Source: Crystallibacter permensis
GTDB taxonomy: Bacteria > Actinomycetota > Actinomycetes > Actinomycetales > Micrococcaceae
Assembly: GCF_025960875.1 (NCBI RefSeq)
Contig: NZ_JAODLR010000026.1
Location: forward strand, 1 to 63,083
Length of the DNA: 63,083 nt
Direction: 5' to 3'
The notes under the pieces were generated by a model, which was not told the origin of the DNA, made no database searches, and worked only from the letters and a program-made list of their open reading frames with translations. The position numbers and the translations under genes are program-made. Shown here piece by piece: positions 9,855 through 18,545 of this stretch (positions are counted from its first letter, which is position 1; each line of letters opens with the position of its first letter).

Positions 9855-11321
9855 TTAGTGGACTCCGGACATGAGGCTCTTGATGGGCTTGACGGCGAGG
9901 AACAGTGCCACGGCCATCACAATGGCAACGACGCCGATCGTGCCGAAGTACGGTATTTCGTCGGTCGGATCGTAGATTCCCGCGAGCACGCCGGACAGCG
10001 CCGTGCCCAGTGACACCGAAAGGTAGTTCAGGGCGACCATCTGCGTGGTGAAAATCCGCGGGGCCAGTTTTGTAGACAGCGACAGGCCGACCGGCGAGAT
10101 CATCAGCTCGGCCACGGTGAACAGGAACAGGATGCCGACGATCGCCAGCAGCGGGCTGCTGTTGGGACCGCCGCCGGCCAGCGGGATAAACGCCAGGATG
10201 GCCAGCCCCATGACCGCCAGTCCGATGGCGAATTTCAGTGGCGTCACCGGCTGCTTGTGGCCCAGTCTGGTCCACGCGGCGGCGAACAGCGGGGCAAGCA
10301 GGATGATGAAGATCGGGTTGAAAGACTGCACCCATTCGATCGGCATGATCCAACCGAAAATGTTGCGGTCGAGCCGCTGGTCCGCGTACAGCGTCACCAC
10401 CGTGAACTGCTGCTGGAAAAGCGAAAAGAACGCCGCGCTTGCGATGAACATCGGAATAAAGGAGTACACCCGCCGTCGTTCGGTGTGGTCCACGCCTTTG
10501 CTGCTGAGAATGACGACAAAATACATGATGGCTGCGGCAATGGCAACGCCGGCGACCACCGTATCCAGGTTTGCCGGAGTGATCAGGCCGCTCATGACGG
10601 CGACAACAATAACGACGACGGCGGCAACCGCCAAGATCGCGATCAGCGGCTTCTTCTTCGACGGCAACGGATCCGGGACGATGTGGGACTCTTCGGGCAG
10701 GTTCTTCCGCGTCAGGCCGTATTGGATCAGGCCGACGGCCATGCCGACCGCGGCCAGGCCAAAGGCGAAGTGGAAGCCTAGTGTCTCGCGGGTGAGGCCG
10801 GTCAGCAGCGGTCCGAACAACGCGCCGATGTTCACGCCCATATAGAAGATGGAGAAACCGGCATCGCGCCGGTCGTCGTCGCGGTCGTAGAGGGACCCCA
10901 CCAGCGCGGTGGCGTTCGCCTTCAAGCCGCCGCTGCCCACCCCGACAAGAATCAAGCCGGTGGCCAGCCCGGCGACACCCGGGAGCAGGGCGAGGGCAAT
11001 GTGGCCGAACATGATCATCACGGCGCTGTAGAACAGCACACGTTCGGAGCCGAGCAGGCGGTCCGCTACCCAGGCGCCGAGGATGCTGGAGAGGTAGACG
11101 GAGCCGCCATAGGCACCGATGATGCCGGCCGCAACGCCCTCGTCAATGCCGAGGCCGCCCTCCGATACCTCGAAATACATGTACAGCAGGACGACAACCT
11201 GCATGCCATAGAAGGAGAAGCGCTCCCAGAGTTCTACGCTGAACAGATTGGCCAGCATGCGCGGCTGGCCGAAGAATGTCTTGCCGCTCGGATTCCTGTG
11301 ATTTGTTTCCGTCGGTGCCAT
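9855..11321 (-). CDS. POT-family proton-coupled peptide transporter
   Basis: This is a 488-residue integral membrane protein with about 14 hydrophobic segments. The N-terminal ELWERFSFYG is the ExxERFxYY-type proton-coupling motif of the POT/PTR (DtpT/PepT) family. Later landmarks are GSGGLKANATALVG and FSIFYMGVNIGALFGPLL. POT proteins import di- and tripeptides with protons. I chose the ATG at 11321; an in-frame GTG at 11339 is possible. The central cytosolic linker around residues 215-235 is Lys/Pro-rich, as usual. It is transcribed toward the DUF3072 gene. Substrate specificity cannot be read from the sequence. Confidence 0.93.
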   Translation of the reverse strand: MAPTETNHRNPSGKTFFGQPRMLANLFSVELWERFSFYGMQVVVLLYMYFEVSEGGLGIDEGVAAGIIGAYGGSVYLSSILGAWVADRLLGSERVLFYSAVMIMFGHIALALLPGVAGLATGLILVGVGSGGLKANATALVGSLYDRDDDRRDAGFSIFYMGVNIGALFGPLLTGLTRETLGFHFAFGLAAVGMAVGLIQYGLTRKNLPEESHIVPDPLPSKKKPLIAILAVAAVVVIVVAVMSGLITPANLDTVVAGVAIAAAIMYFVVILSSKGVDHTERRRVYSFIPMFIASAAFFSLFQQQFTVVTLYADQRLDRNIFGWIMPIEWVQSFNPIFIILLAPLFAAAWTRLGHKQPVTPLKFAIGLAVMGLAILAFIPLAGGGPNSSPLLAIVGILFLFTVAELMISPVGLSLSTKLAPRIFTTQMVALNYLSVSLGTALSGVLAGIYDPTDEIPYFGTIGVVAIVMAVALFLAVKPIKSLMSGVH

Positions 11322-11406
11322 ACTTCCCCATGCTCCCACTCACTGTGGGACCTGTCACGGGTGCCGCCACGAACGGCCTTTCGGCTTAGGCCCTGATCAG
11401 CGGCTT

Positions 11407-11544
11407 CTAGTCGTCAGTATCGGGGCCCTCTGCGGCGTCCTGCGAGTGCGGGTGGGAGACGTACGGGATCTGCTCCAGCTCTCCCTCCACCGCATCTTCG
11501 CTGTGCAGGCGGTCGTTCTCTTGCGGAAATACTGGTGTTGTCAT
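11407..11544 (-). CDS. Very small acidic protein (45 aa), hypothetical
   Basis: The protein has 45 residues, from MTTPVFPQENDRLHSED to EGPDTDD, and is strongly acidic and hydrophilic. The ATG at 11544 is preceded by CTGGAGGACAGCAGCC, a strong ribosome site. The gene lies between the POT transporter and the PAP2 gene, all on the minus strand. It shares composition with other tiny proteins nearby (8482, 9313, 13777). No domain is recognised, and coding status rests on the ribosome site and frame. Confidence 0.55.
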   Translation of the reverse strand: MTTPVFPQENDRLHSEDAVEGELEQIPYVSHPHSQDAAEGPDTDD

Positions 11545-11705
11545 GGCTGCTGTCCTCCAGCGGGCGCGCCCGTCCCACATAGGCGGGCTGATGCTTCCAA
11601 GGTACCCCCGTGCCGGGACCAGTTCCACCCCTGCTGGTCCTGCTCCGCACGCCACCACGGCCCGCCACCTGCTCGACACGGCGGGAGGCCGGAAAGGATT
11701 TCGCC

Positions 11706-12527
11706 TCATGGCGGGCCTGCCTGCGCCCGCCGGGGGCTGCCGGCCCTGCGGTAGCTAACGGTGAGGAACAGGCGGTGGATTGTGATGACGGTGGCAAGCC
11801 AGGCAGTGCCCAGCGTCCACGCGACAAGGACATCAGTAAACCAATGGTGGCCCAGGAAGACGCGGCTCAGGCCCATGGCGACGGCGAACAGCGCCGCACC
11901 CGCGATGGTCAGCGTGCGCGTGCGCTTCGATTGCTGCTTCAGGACCAGCAGGTAGGCGACGATTCCGGCGATGACGATGGAGTTGAGCGAGTGGCCGCTG
12001 GGAAAAGACGGCGAATATTCGAACGGCGCCACCGCAGAGGAAAGCGGCGGCCGGGTGCGCCCGATAAGTTCCTTCCCGGCAATGGTCATCAACAGGGAAC
12101 CGCCGGCCGCAGCGACCATGAGAATGAGGGGTGTCCAGGACCTTCGCCGAAGCGTCAGCACAAGAAGTGCCAGGGCTGCCAGCACGGTCATGCCTATGCC
12201 GCCGCCGAGATTGGTGAAGGCCGTGACCGCCGTGTTAGCTTCCGGGGAACGCATCGTCTCGGCGGCGTCGAGCAGCGGTTGGTCCAGTACGGCGACGCCA
12301 TCGGACTCGACAACGGCTTCGTAGACTTCAGCCGAAAGAGCAGTCAGGGCGGTGGCGAGGATGGCGCCGGCCGCGAGCGTGATGACGAGCGCGGTGTGTG
12401 GACCGAGCGCGCGGCTGGCCCATTCCATCGCACGTGCGAAAAACCGCCCCACCGGGGTCTTCCACCGCGTGAGATCCTTGCTGCCGACAAAACGATCCTC
12501 TGGCGGCTCCGGCGGCTCGGGTGTCAT
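11706..12527 (-). CDS. PAP2-family membrane phosphatase
   Basis: This 273-residue membrane protein carries all three PAP2 phosphatase motifs: KELIGRTRPP (KX6RP), PSFPSGHS (PSGH) and SRVFLGHHWFTDV (SRX5HX3D). It probably dephosphorylates a lipid phosphate such as phosphatidate, undecaprenyl pyrophosphate or a related substrate at the membrane. It has about six membrane helices after a ~45-residue cytosolic N-terminus. The ATG at 12527 overlaps the stop of the upstream ctaG-like gene by ATGA, so the pair is translationally coupled. The exact substrate is unknown. Confidence 0.93.
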   Translation of the reverse strand: MTPEPPEPPEDRFVGSKDLTRWKTPVGRFFARAMEWASRALGPHTALVITLAAGAILATALTALSAEVYEAVVESDGVAVLDQPLLDAAETMRSPEANTAVTAFTNLGGGIGMTVLAALALLVLTLRRRSWTPLILMVAAAGGSLLMTIAGKELIGRTRPPLSSAVAPFEYSPSFPSGHSLNSIVIAGIVAYLLVLKQQSKRTRTLTIAGAALFAVAMGLSRVFLGHHWFTDVLVAWTLGTAWLATVITIHRLFLTVSYRRAGSPRRAQAGPP

Positions 12528-13318
12528 GCTGCCTGTCCGGTACGGGGACGGCGTACGACGGCGGCGGGAACCTTGCGTGCGCCGGTGCGGTACCACTGGT
12601 GCCACAGCAAGATGATGAGCGTCAGTTCCACCGCGCCGCCGGCGTAGTACATCAGTTGCCCTCCGGTTTCTGCCTGGCCGGCAGGGACTCCGGCTGGCGG
12701 GATGGCGTACAGGCTCTTGGCCAAAACGTTATGTGCCGCAATGCTCGCGATCAGCACAACGCACCGGTAGGCATGCGACGGCCGGTGCGGAGCCGGATCC
12801 CGTCCCACCATTGCCGCGGTAAAAAGGTAGCCGGCAGCCAGCACATGGCCCATGACCAGCCAGTGGATGAGGACAGAATCCTGCATACCTTGGTAAAGGT
12901 CCGTCCGGTACATCACCCACATGCCGCCCACGTTCAGCACCGCGGCAACGGATGGATCGGTCAGAACCCGTGCAGGCTTGCACTTGAGCAGCGCCGACAG
13001 CCGCCGGGCCGGAATCACCTCCAGTGTGCGCAACGCCAAGGTGACCGGCCGGGACAAGACAAGGAACAACGGAGCCACCATCCCGGCCAGCACATGGGCG
13101 CCGACGTTCGCGGTGAAATCCCGATGGCTGAGCGCGGCGAACGGGCCCACGAAGGTTGATGCCGCGGCGATCGCACCGAGAATGAAGAAGGCCGAGCGGC
13201 GCTTCGGCCAGCCTCCGGCTATCCGTGGGGAAGCAGCCGAGAAGAGATACGCGGCGACTGCGACCAATGCCGGCAGGAAGAGCGCAGCTTCGAGCAGGAA
13301 GCCGCCGTGCTCATGCAT
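12524..13318 (-). CDS. CtaG/caa3-type cytochrome c oxidase assembly factor family protein
   Basis: This 264-residue membrane protein has about seven helices. Motifs typical of the caa3_CtaG family (DUF1404-like) are visible: AALSHRDFTANVGAHVLAGM, DSVLIHWLVMGHVLAAGYLF, and MYYAGGAVELTLIILLWHQWY. The conserved histidines (SH, AHVL, HW, GH) could bind copper or heme; CtaG proteins are linked to copper insertion into cytochrome oxidase. It overlaps the DUF2243 gene upstream by 8 bp and the PAP2 gene downstream by 4 bp, making a three-gene membrane operon. Confidence 0.9.
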   Translation of the reverse strand: MHEHGGFLLEAALFLPALVAVAAYLFSAASPRIAGGWPKRRSAFFILGAIAAASTFVGPFAALSHRDFTANVGAHVLAGMVAPLFLVLSRPVTLALRTLEVIPARRLSALLKCKPARVLTDPSVAAVLNVGGMWVMYRTDLYQGMQDSVLIHWLVMGHVLAAGYLFTAAMVGRDPAPHRPSHAYRCVVLIASIAAHNVLAKSLYAIPPAGVPAGQAETGGQLMYYAGGAVELTLIILLWHQWYRTGARKVPAAVVRRPRTGQAA

Positions 13319-13775
13319 CGTTCTCCAGGCGGTCCCGGGCTTGCCAGCCGCGGAACAGCAGGATCGCCCCGGCCAGCATCACCAGGACTGCGGTGACATT
13401 CCAACCGATGTCGTAGGGAAACAAATCCACGTCGTAGCGGATCTGATGCAAGCCCAGCAGTTTGTGCTGGACCAAGCCGTCATACAGCTGGAAGGCTCCA
13501 GCCCCGAGCAGCCCTGCACCCGCCCACAGACGACGGCGCAGTTCGTGCCGCCGTCGTAAATCGGCGAACAGGAACAATCCGGCGATCGTGGCGAACCAAC
13601 TGAAGGCATGGAACACGCCGTCGGAAACGAGTCCGGCGGCCGTTGTGCCCCGGTCGTAGAAATGATGCCAGTGCAGGAGTTGGTGGAAGACCACCTCGTC
13701 CAGAAACCCGATGACGCCCAACCCGAAGAGCAGCCCGGAGACGAGATTCTTCCGACGGGCTGCAGGGGTCGGCAT
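13311..13775 (-). CDS. DUF2243 domain-containing membrane protein
   Basis: This 154-residue, four-helix membrane protein has the DUF2243 hallmark FLDEVVFHQLLHWHHFYD near residues 24-41, SDGVFHAFSW, and FQLYDGLVQHKLLGLHQIR. The many conserved histidines suggest metal or heme interaction. DUF2243 genes are regularly found next to ctaG-like genes in actinobacteria, as here with an 8-bp overlap, which suggests a joint role in oxidase biogenesis or copper handling. The function has not been established. Confidence 0.92.
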   Translation of the reverse strand: MPTPAARRKNLVSGLLFGLGVIGFLDEVVFHQLLHWHHFYDRGTTAAGLVSDGVFHAFSWFATIAGLFLFADLRRRHELRRRLWAGAGLLGAGAFQLYDGLVQHKLLGLHQIRYDVDLFPYDIGWNVTAVLVMLAGAILLFRGWQARDRLENDA

Positions 13776-13776
13776 G

Positions 13777-13953
13777 TCAGTCCTGCTGGTTTCGCTTCAG
13801 CAGGTCCTGCTCCTCGGTGGATTCGCCAAGTGCATCCTCCGGTTTGTGATCGGCTGCCGGGTCGCCGCCGCCGACAAAGCCTGGGGGAACTGCGCCGCCT
13901 GCTTGGGTCTGCTGCTCTTCGCGGATGTTATCGGGGCGGTCTTTTTCGCTCAT
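13777..13953 (-). CDS. Small hydrophilic protein (58 aa), hypothetical
   Basis: The protein has 58 residues, starting MSEKDRPDNIREEQQTQ and ending LLKRNQQD, with a central PPGFVGGGDP segment. It is charged and probably disordered. The ATG at 13953 follows GAGGAGCCGGC and overlaps the upstream gene's stop by ATGA, which strongly supports both as real coding sequences. It ends 1 bp before the DUF2243 start, so the five genes from 14228 down to 11706 may form one operon. No domain is recognised. Confidence 0.68.
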   Translation of the reverse strand: MSEKDRPDNIREEQQTQAGGAVPPGFVGGGDPAADHKPEDALGESTEEQDLLKRNQQD

Positions 13954-14228
13954 GCCGGCTCCTCGAGGGTGAAGCCGCAATCGCAGCGGTATGTTGTGAC
14001 CGGGTACGGCTCGGCTATTGCTCCGGAGCCGACTGCGGCACCCGAAGGTTCCGCGCCGACCAGCAGAGGTTCCGAGACGGACGGACGATCGGCGTCGACC
14101 ACCTGCATGGGCTTGCGGCAGTGCACCCTGTTTCTCATCGTGTGTAGCAGCGATGCGTCCGCGGGAAGGAACTGCGCAAGTGAAGGCGCTGTAAGGGTCG
14201 ACGGTACTGCGTTCGGTCTGTCAATCAT
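13950..14228 (-). CDS. Hypothetical protein with C-terminal Cys motif
   Basis: The protein has 92 residues and no signal or membrane segment. A pair of cysteine clusters (MRNRVHCRKP around residue 40 and YRCDCGF near the C-terminus) could form a small zinc site. The ATG at 14228 is 12 nt after GGAAGG; an in-frame TTG at 14249 is closer to it. The 3' end overlaps the next gene by ATGA. It is not recognised as a known family and appears to lead the CtaG/PAP2 operon. Confidence 0.6.
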   Translation of the reverse strand: MIDRPNAVPSTLTAPSLAQFLPADASLLHTMRNRVHCRKPMQVVDADRPSVSEPLLVGAEPSGAAVGSGAIAEPYPVTTYRCDCGFTLEEPA

Positions 14229-14336
14229 GCTTTCGTTCGTGCCTTCCAAATTTGGGTACCACTAAAGCCAAGCATGCTTATTATGGCGAAGGCAAGCTCA
14301 AATAGGTCCCTGTGGATATGCTATGCCGACGCCTGA

Positions 14337-14594
14337 CTACGCTGAGGGCTTATTGTCGCCGAGCCCGGGATTGCCGTTGTTGTCCCCTCCGATGAGCCGC
14401 TTCCTGGCTTCATTGCGGGCGCGTTGGATCTTGTCGGTGTGCTTGCCCTTGGTCGCTTTGTCCGCGGCATTGGCAGCGCGCTCAACCAGTTTGGCGCCGG
14501 TCTGCTTCGTCTTGGGGTTCTGCAGTGCCTGCCTGACCTTCGGGTTTCGCGCGAGTTCCTGGGCGATCTTGCCGAACTTGCTGAATCCTGCCAT
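14337..14594 (-). CDS. Rv0909/MT0933-type antitoxin-like small protein
   Basis: This is an 85-residue basic protein. Residues ~30-68 (AKLVERAANAADKATKGKHTDKIQRARNEARK) resemble the MT0933_antitox family, typified by D-K-x-TGGKYxDKVDKAxD. The ATG at 14594 was chosen over an upstream in-frame start because the protein aligns from MAGFSKFGK. No toxin-like gene lies beside it; the neighbours are the small Cys-motif protein and the nickel permease. These proteins are often orphan in actinobacteria, so the antitoxin label is a family name rather than a demonstrated role. Confidence 0.6.
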   Translation of the reverse strand: MAGFSKFGKIAQELARNPKVRQALQNPKTKQTGAKLVERAANAADKATKGKHTDKIQRARNEARKRLIGGDNNGNPGLGDNKPSA

Positions 14595-14814
14595 GGGGTG
14601 TGCCTGCTTTCGTTGACTCTCCACCACGCAGTCCTTTCAACAGGATGCGCAGTCCTCCAGCCCCACATCCTAGACAAAGAGTCTGGGGAGTTTCTGTGTA
14701 GAGGGAACGGCCTGCCTATTGACAGCGCAGACGGGACCTCTGCATTCTGGGCGGACGTGTTCCATTGATGTTCCATAGGCGAAGCCGTCATGCGGCGAGA
14801 GTGGCAGGACAGTC

Positions 14815-15885
14815 GTGAAACGTGACCTCCAGAGACAGGCGGCAGGAAACCGGCGCAGTATCTTGGGCATGGCCGTGGTGATTGCGTTTCTGCTGGTCGC
14901 CGGGTGGGGCATGTTCTTCGCAGTCGTATTACCCGGGCAGTATGAACTTGCCGACCAGGCGCCCTTTGGGCTCGGGCTGGCCTTTACTGCTTTCATTCTC
15001 GGAGCGCGCCACGCGTTCGACGCGGACCATATTGCGGCCGTGGACAACACCACACGCAAGCTGGTGGGGGAGGGCCGCCGGCCGGTGTCGGTGGGATTCT
15101 GGTTCGCGTTGGGCCATTCGAGTGTTGTGATCGTTGCCGTCGCACTGCTGGCCGCGGGACTGAATCTGCTGGCCGACCAGATTTCCGACGACGAATCAGT
15201 GCTCGCTTCCGTTACCGGGCTCTGGGGCGTTATCGTTTCCGGGCTGTTCCTGCTGCTGATCGGGTCGCTGAACCTGTATTCGTTCATCGGGATCGCCCGC
15301 GTTTTCCGCCAATTACGGAGCGGCGAATACAACGAGGCGCAGATGGAGGAACTGTTGCAGAACCGCGGCCTCATCACTCGCATTCTGGGGCCGCTGGCCC
15401 GTCAGATCGATCGGCCGTGGAAAATGTATCCGATCGGAGTGCTGTTCGGGCTGGGGTTCGACACGGCGACGACGATCGGTTTGTTCGTCATTGGCGGCAG
15501 TGCCGCGCTGGCCGCGCCGTGGTATGTGGTTCTTGTGCTGCCGGTCCTGTTCACGGCGGGCATGACGTTGTTCGACACGCTCGATGGCATTTTCATGCAC
15601 CGGGCGTATCAGTGGGCGTACGCGCGTCCGGTGCGGAAGGTGTACTACAACCTGATGGTTACCGGCATGTCCGTGATCGTGGCTTTCCTGGTCGGCGGGG
15701 TGGGCCTGTTGGGGCTGGCGGCGGAGAAGATGCCGGTGCGCGGCGGCCCACTTGCCTGGGTGGCTTCGGTGGATCTGGAGAATTTCGGTTTCATGATCTG
15801 CGGGCTGTTCGCGGCGGCCTGGCTGTCCGCGGCCGCGTATTGGAAGCTGGGCAAAGTCGAGGCCCGCTACTCTCTGCCGGACTGA
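14815..15885 (+). CDS. NiCoT-family nickel/cobalt permease (HoxN/NixA type)
   Basis: This 356-residue, eight-helix permease imports Ni2+ or Co2+ with high affinity. The family signature RHAFDADHIAAVDN (HX4DH) lies at about residues 65-78. Further NiCoT motifs are LGFDTATTIGL and LFDTLDGIFM. The GTG at 14815 follows GGCAGGAC. It sits 113 bp before ureA in the same orientation, so nickel supply for urease is the obvious role. That link is contextual. No Ni riboswitch or NikR site was recognised upstream. Confidence 0.94.
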   Translation: MKRDLQRQAAGNRRSILGMAVVIAFLLVAGWGMFFAVVLPGQYELADQAPFGLGLAFTAFILGARHAFDADHIAAVDNTTRKLVGEGRRPVSVGFWFALGHSSVVIVAVALLAAGLNLLADQISDDESVLASVTGLWGVIVSGLFLLLIGSLNLYSFIGIARVFRQLRSGEYNEAQMEELLQNRGLITRILGPLARQIDRPWKMYPIGVLFGLGFDTATTIGLFVIGGSAALAAPWYVVLVLPVLFTAGMTLFDTLDGIFMHRAYQWAYARPVRKVYYNLMVTGMSVIVAFLVGGVGLLGLAAEKMPVRGGPLAWVASVDLENFGFMICGLFAAAWLSAAAYWKLGKVEARYSLPD

Positions 15886-15998
15886 CCGTCCATAACAGCC
15901 GCGGCCATTGCCGGGCCTAAACCCCGTGGCTACACTCAAGTTGTACTGCGTTCGCGTTGCCAGTAAGCACGTCTCTTGAGAATGCTTGGAGTCCGCCA

Positions 15999-16301
15999 AT
16001 GTTGTTGAGCACCTTTGAAGTTGAACGCCTGATGACCTACACGGCCGCTAAACTCGCGATGGAGCGGAAGGGCCGTGGGCTGAAGCTCAACCTGCCCGAA
16101 GCCACCGCGATCATCACCTCCTATTTGCTTGAGGGTGCCAGGAACGGGGACACGGTTGCCGATCTGATGGAATCGGGCCGTGAAGTCCTCAGCCGGGACG
16201 AGGTGATGGAAGGCGTCCCGGAGATGCTGGCCCAGGTCCAGGTCGAGGCCACCTTCCCGGACGGGACAAAACTCATCACGGTCACGGGACCGATCCAGTG
16301 A
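15999..16301 (+). CDS. ureA: Urease subunit gamma
   Basis: This is a 100-residue gamma subunit of the nickel urease (urea to ammonia and carbamate). [18 protein letters not shown] replaces the usual LTPREKDKL start, but [21 protein letters not shown] and [29 protein letters not shown] are canonical. The ATG at 15999 follows TTGGAG; a longer frame upstream has no ribosome site. The 3' end overlaps ureB by GTGA, so the two are coupled. Confidence 0.95.
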   Translation: MLLSTFEVERLMTYTAAKLAMERKGRGLKLNLPEATAIITSYLLEGARNGDTVADLMESGREVLSRDEVMEGVPEMLAQVQVEATFPDGTKLITVTGPIQ

Positions 16302-16843
16302 GGATCACCGAGAACCCTTTCAGCAACCCGGCCCTGGCCAACCGGGACACCGATGATAATTACAGCCATCCCAGTGACAACCCTGGCTACGACAGCAACG
16401 TCATTTATAACCATAAGACGCGTCATCCTTCTTCCGGATCCTCGGGGACGAGCCAGCCGCGGCGTCCGGGAACCAGCGAACGGCAGTCGCCCACCCGGCA
16501 AAACAGCCGGAAAGTGGTGGCCTACGAGCCCATCGTCCCGGGCGAAGTCCTGTACGGCGATGAACCGGTGGAGATCAACGCGGGCGCCGAAGTAACGGTC
16601 CTGCGGGTCGAGAACACCGCTGACCGGCCCGTCCAGGTCGGGTCCCACTACCATTTCGCCGAGGTGAACTCCGGGCTGGAGTTCGATCGTGATGCGGCGT
16701 GGGGCAAGCGGCTGAACGTGCTCTCCGGCGGCTCCATGCGTTTCGAACCGGGCGCCGCGGAAGAAGTGGAACTGATCCCGATCCGGGGGGCCAGGATCGT
16801 CCTTGGCCTCCGGGGTCTGTGCAAGGGGAACCTCGATGGGTGA
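16298..16843 (+). CDS. ureB: Urease subunit beta with long N-terminal extension
   Basis: The protein has 181 residues against ~100-110 for a typical UreB. The beta domain starts at about residue 75 with [18 protein letters not shown] and includes [10 protein letters not shown] and [17 protein letters not shown], all canonical. The first ~74 residues are low complexity (S, T, N, R, Q, P) and look disordered. The GTG start overlaps the ureA stop, and the 3' end overlaps ureC by 8 bp, so the extension is probably translated. Its role is unknown. Confidence 0.93.
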   Translation: MRITENPFSNPALANRDTDDNYSHPSDNPGYDSNVIYNHKTRHPSSGSSGTSQPRRPGTSERQSPTRQNSRKVVAYEPIVPGEVLYGDEPVEINAGAEVTVLRVENTADRPVQVGSHYHFAEVNSGLEFDRDAAWGKRLNVLSGGSMRFEPGAAEEVELIPIRGARIVLGLRGLCKGNLDG

Positions 16844-18545
16844 GATCCGGCGTTCGGAGTACGTTGCCTCGTTCGGTCCGACGACGGGGGACCGTATCCG
16901 CCTGGCCGATACCAACATCCTTATCGAGGTCGAGGAGGACCGGTGCCGGGGCGGCGATGAGGCGGTGTTCGGCGGCGGCAAATCGATCCGCGAGTCCATG
17001 GGCCAGTCATCGGCGACCCGGGCCGAGGGCACCCCGGACCTGGTCATCACCGGGGCGGTGGTCCTGGACCACTGGGGCATCATCAAGGCCGATGTCGGTG
17101 TCCGCGACGGCCGGATCGTGGCGCTGGGCAAGGCAGGCAATCCCGACACCATGGACGGGATCCACCCGGACCTGGTCATCGGCCCGTCCACGGAAGTGAT
17201 GTCCGGCAACGGCCTGATCCTGACCGCCGGGACCGTGGACACGCACGTCCATCTCGTCGGCCCGGACATGCTGGCCATGGCCCTGCAAACGGGCACGACC
17301 ACGGTGGTCGGCGGCGGCACCGGCCCCACCGAGGGGTCGAAGGCGACCCTGGCGACGCCGGGCTCGTGGTGGATCGAGCGGATGCTCGAGGGCCTGGAGC
17401 CCTGGCCGCTGAACGTGCTCTTCCTGGGCCGGGGCAACACGACGTCGCACGAGGCCATGTGGGAGCAACTTCGCGGCGGGGCCGGCGGCTTCAAGGTCCA
17501 CGAGGACTGGGGTGCCACGCCGGCAGTCATCGACGCCGCCCTGCGGGTCGCCGATGACTCCGGGGTCCAGATCGCCATCCACAGCGACACCCTGAACGAA
17601 TCCGGTTTCGTCGAGGACCTTCTCACGGCGGTCAACGGGCGCACGTTCCATGCTTTCCATACCGAAGGTGCCGGCGGCGGGCACGCCCCGGACATCATCA
17701 GGATCGCCAGCGAATCCTACGTGCTGCCGGCCTCGACCAACCCGACGCGGCCCTTCACCCGCAACACCATTGACGAGCACCTGGACATGGTCATGGTCGC
17801 GCACCACCTGAATCCGCAGGTCCCCAATGACCTCGCATTCGCCGAGAGCCGGGTGCGTGAAGGAACGATCGCGGCCGAGGATGTGCTGCAGGACATGGGG
17901 GCGCTCTCGATCATGTCCTCGGACGCGCAGGCGATGGGCCGCATCGGCGAAGTCGTGATGCGGACCTGGCAGACTGCGCACCGGATGAAGCGCCTGCGCG
18001 GCTCCCTCGCCGGCGATGACCGGGCCGATAACCACCGCGCCCGCCGATACGTCGCGAAATACACGATCTGCCCCGCCGTCGCGCACGGACTCGAACACGA
18101 AATCGGGTCCATCGAACCGGGCAAACTGGCAGACATGGTGCTCTGGCAGCCGGCACTGTTCGGCATCCGGCCCACAGCCGTGTTCAAGGGCGGAGTCGCC
18201 GCCGTGGCAGCACTGGGAGACCCCAACGCGTCGGTGCCCACGCCACAACCGGTCATGGAACGCCTCGGCTTCAGCGCTTTCTCCCGCGCTGCCGCTTCCA
18301 CCTCGGTGGCGTTCGTCGCTCCCGCGGCGATCGAAGACGGACTGGCAGACCGGCTCTCGATCAACCGCCCGCTCGTCCCGGTCGGCAACGTCCGCGGCCG
18401 CGGCAAGGCAGACATGCCCGAAAACACCGCGATGCCGCACATCGAAGTCGACCCGAATACCTACGGCGTCAAAATCGACGGAGAACTGATCGAGCACGAA
18501 CCGGCCACCGAACTGCCCATGGCACAGAGATACTTCCTGTTCTAA
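16836..18545 (+). CDS. ureC: Urease subunit alpha, variant lacking the flap cysteine
   Basis: This 569-residue catalytic subunit keeps all nickel ligands: DTHVH (His137/139), GFKVHEDWG (carbamylated Lys220, His222), [11 protein letters not shown] (His249), [10 protein letters not shown] (His275) and [10 protein letters not shown] (Asp363). The catalytic His323 is present. Two places differ from Klebsiella-type ureases: the flap reads MVMVAHHLN, with Ala322 where Cys319 normally sits, and the segment after DTHVH is LVGPDM instead of the usual (F/W)ICPQQ. The start at 16836 overlaps ureB. In Klebsiella, substituting this Cys lowers but does not abolish activity, so this is probably still a urease, perhaps with shifted kinetics or pH optimum. 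Confidence 0.94.
   Translation: MGEIRRSEYVASFGPTTGDRIRLADTNILIEVEEDRCRGGDEAVFGGGKSIRESMGQSSATRAEGTPDLVITGAVVLDHWGIIKADVGVRDGRIVALGKAGNPDTMDGIHPDLVIGPSTEVMSGNGLILTAGTVDTHVHLVGPDMLAMALQTGTTTVVGGGTGPTEGSKATLATPGSWWIERMLEGLEPWPLNVLFLGRGNTTSHEAMWEQLRGGAGGFKVHEDWGATPAVIDAALRVADDSGVQIAIHSDTLNESGFVEDLLTAVNGRTFHAFHTEGAGGGHAPDIIRIASESYVLPASTNPTRPFTRNTIDEHLDMVMVAHHLNPQVPNDLAFAESRVREGTIAAEDVLQDMGALSIMSSDAQAMGRIGEVVMRTWQTAHRMKRLRGSLAGDDRADNHRARRYVAKYTICPAVAHGLEHEIGSIEPGKLADMVLWQPALFGIRPTAVFKGGVAAVAALGDPNASVPTPQPVMERLGFSAFSRAAASTSVAFVAPAAIEDGLADRLSINRPLVPVGNVRGRGKADMPENTAMPHIEVDPNTYGVKIDGELIEHEPATELPMAQRYFLF

Noticed and set aside
14337-14594. Toxin-antitoxin module
   Set aside because: The antitoxin-like gene has no toxin-like partner on either side.
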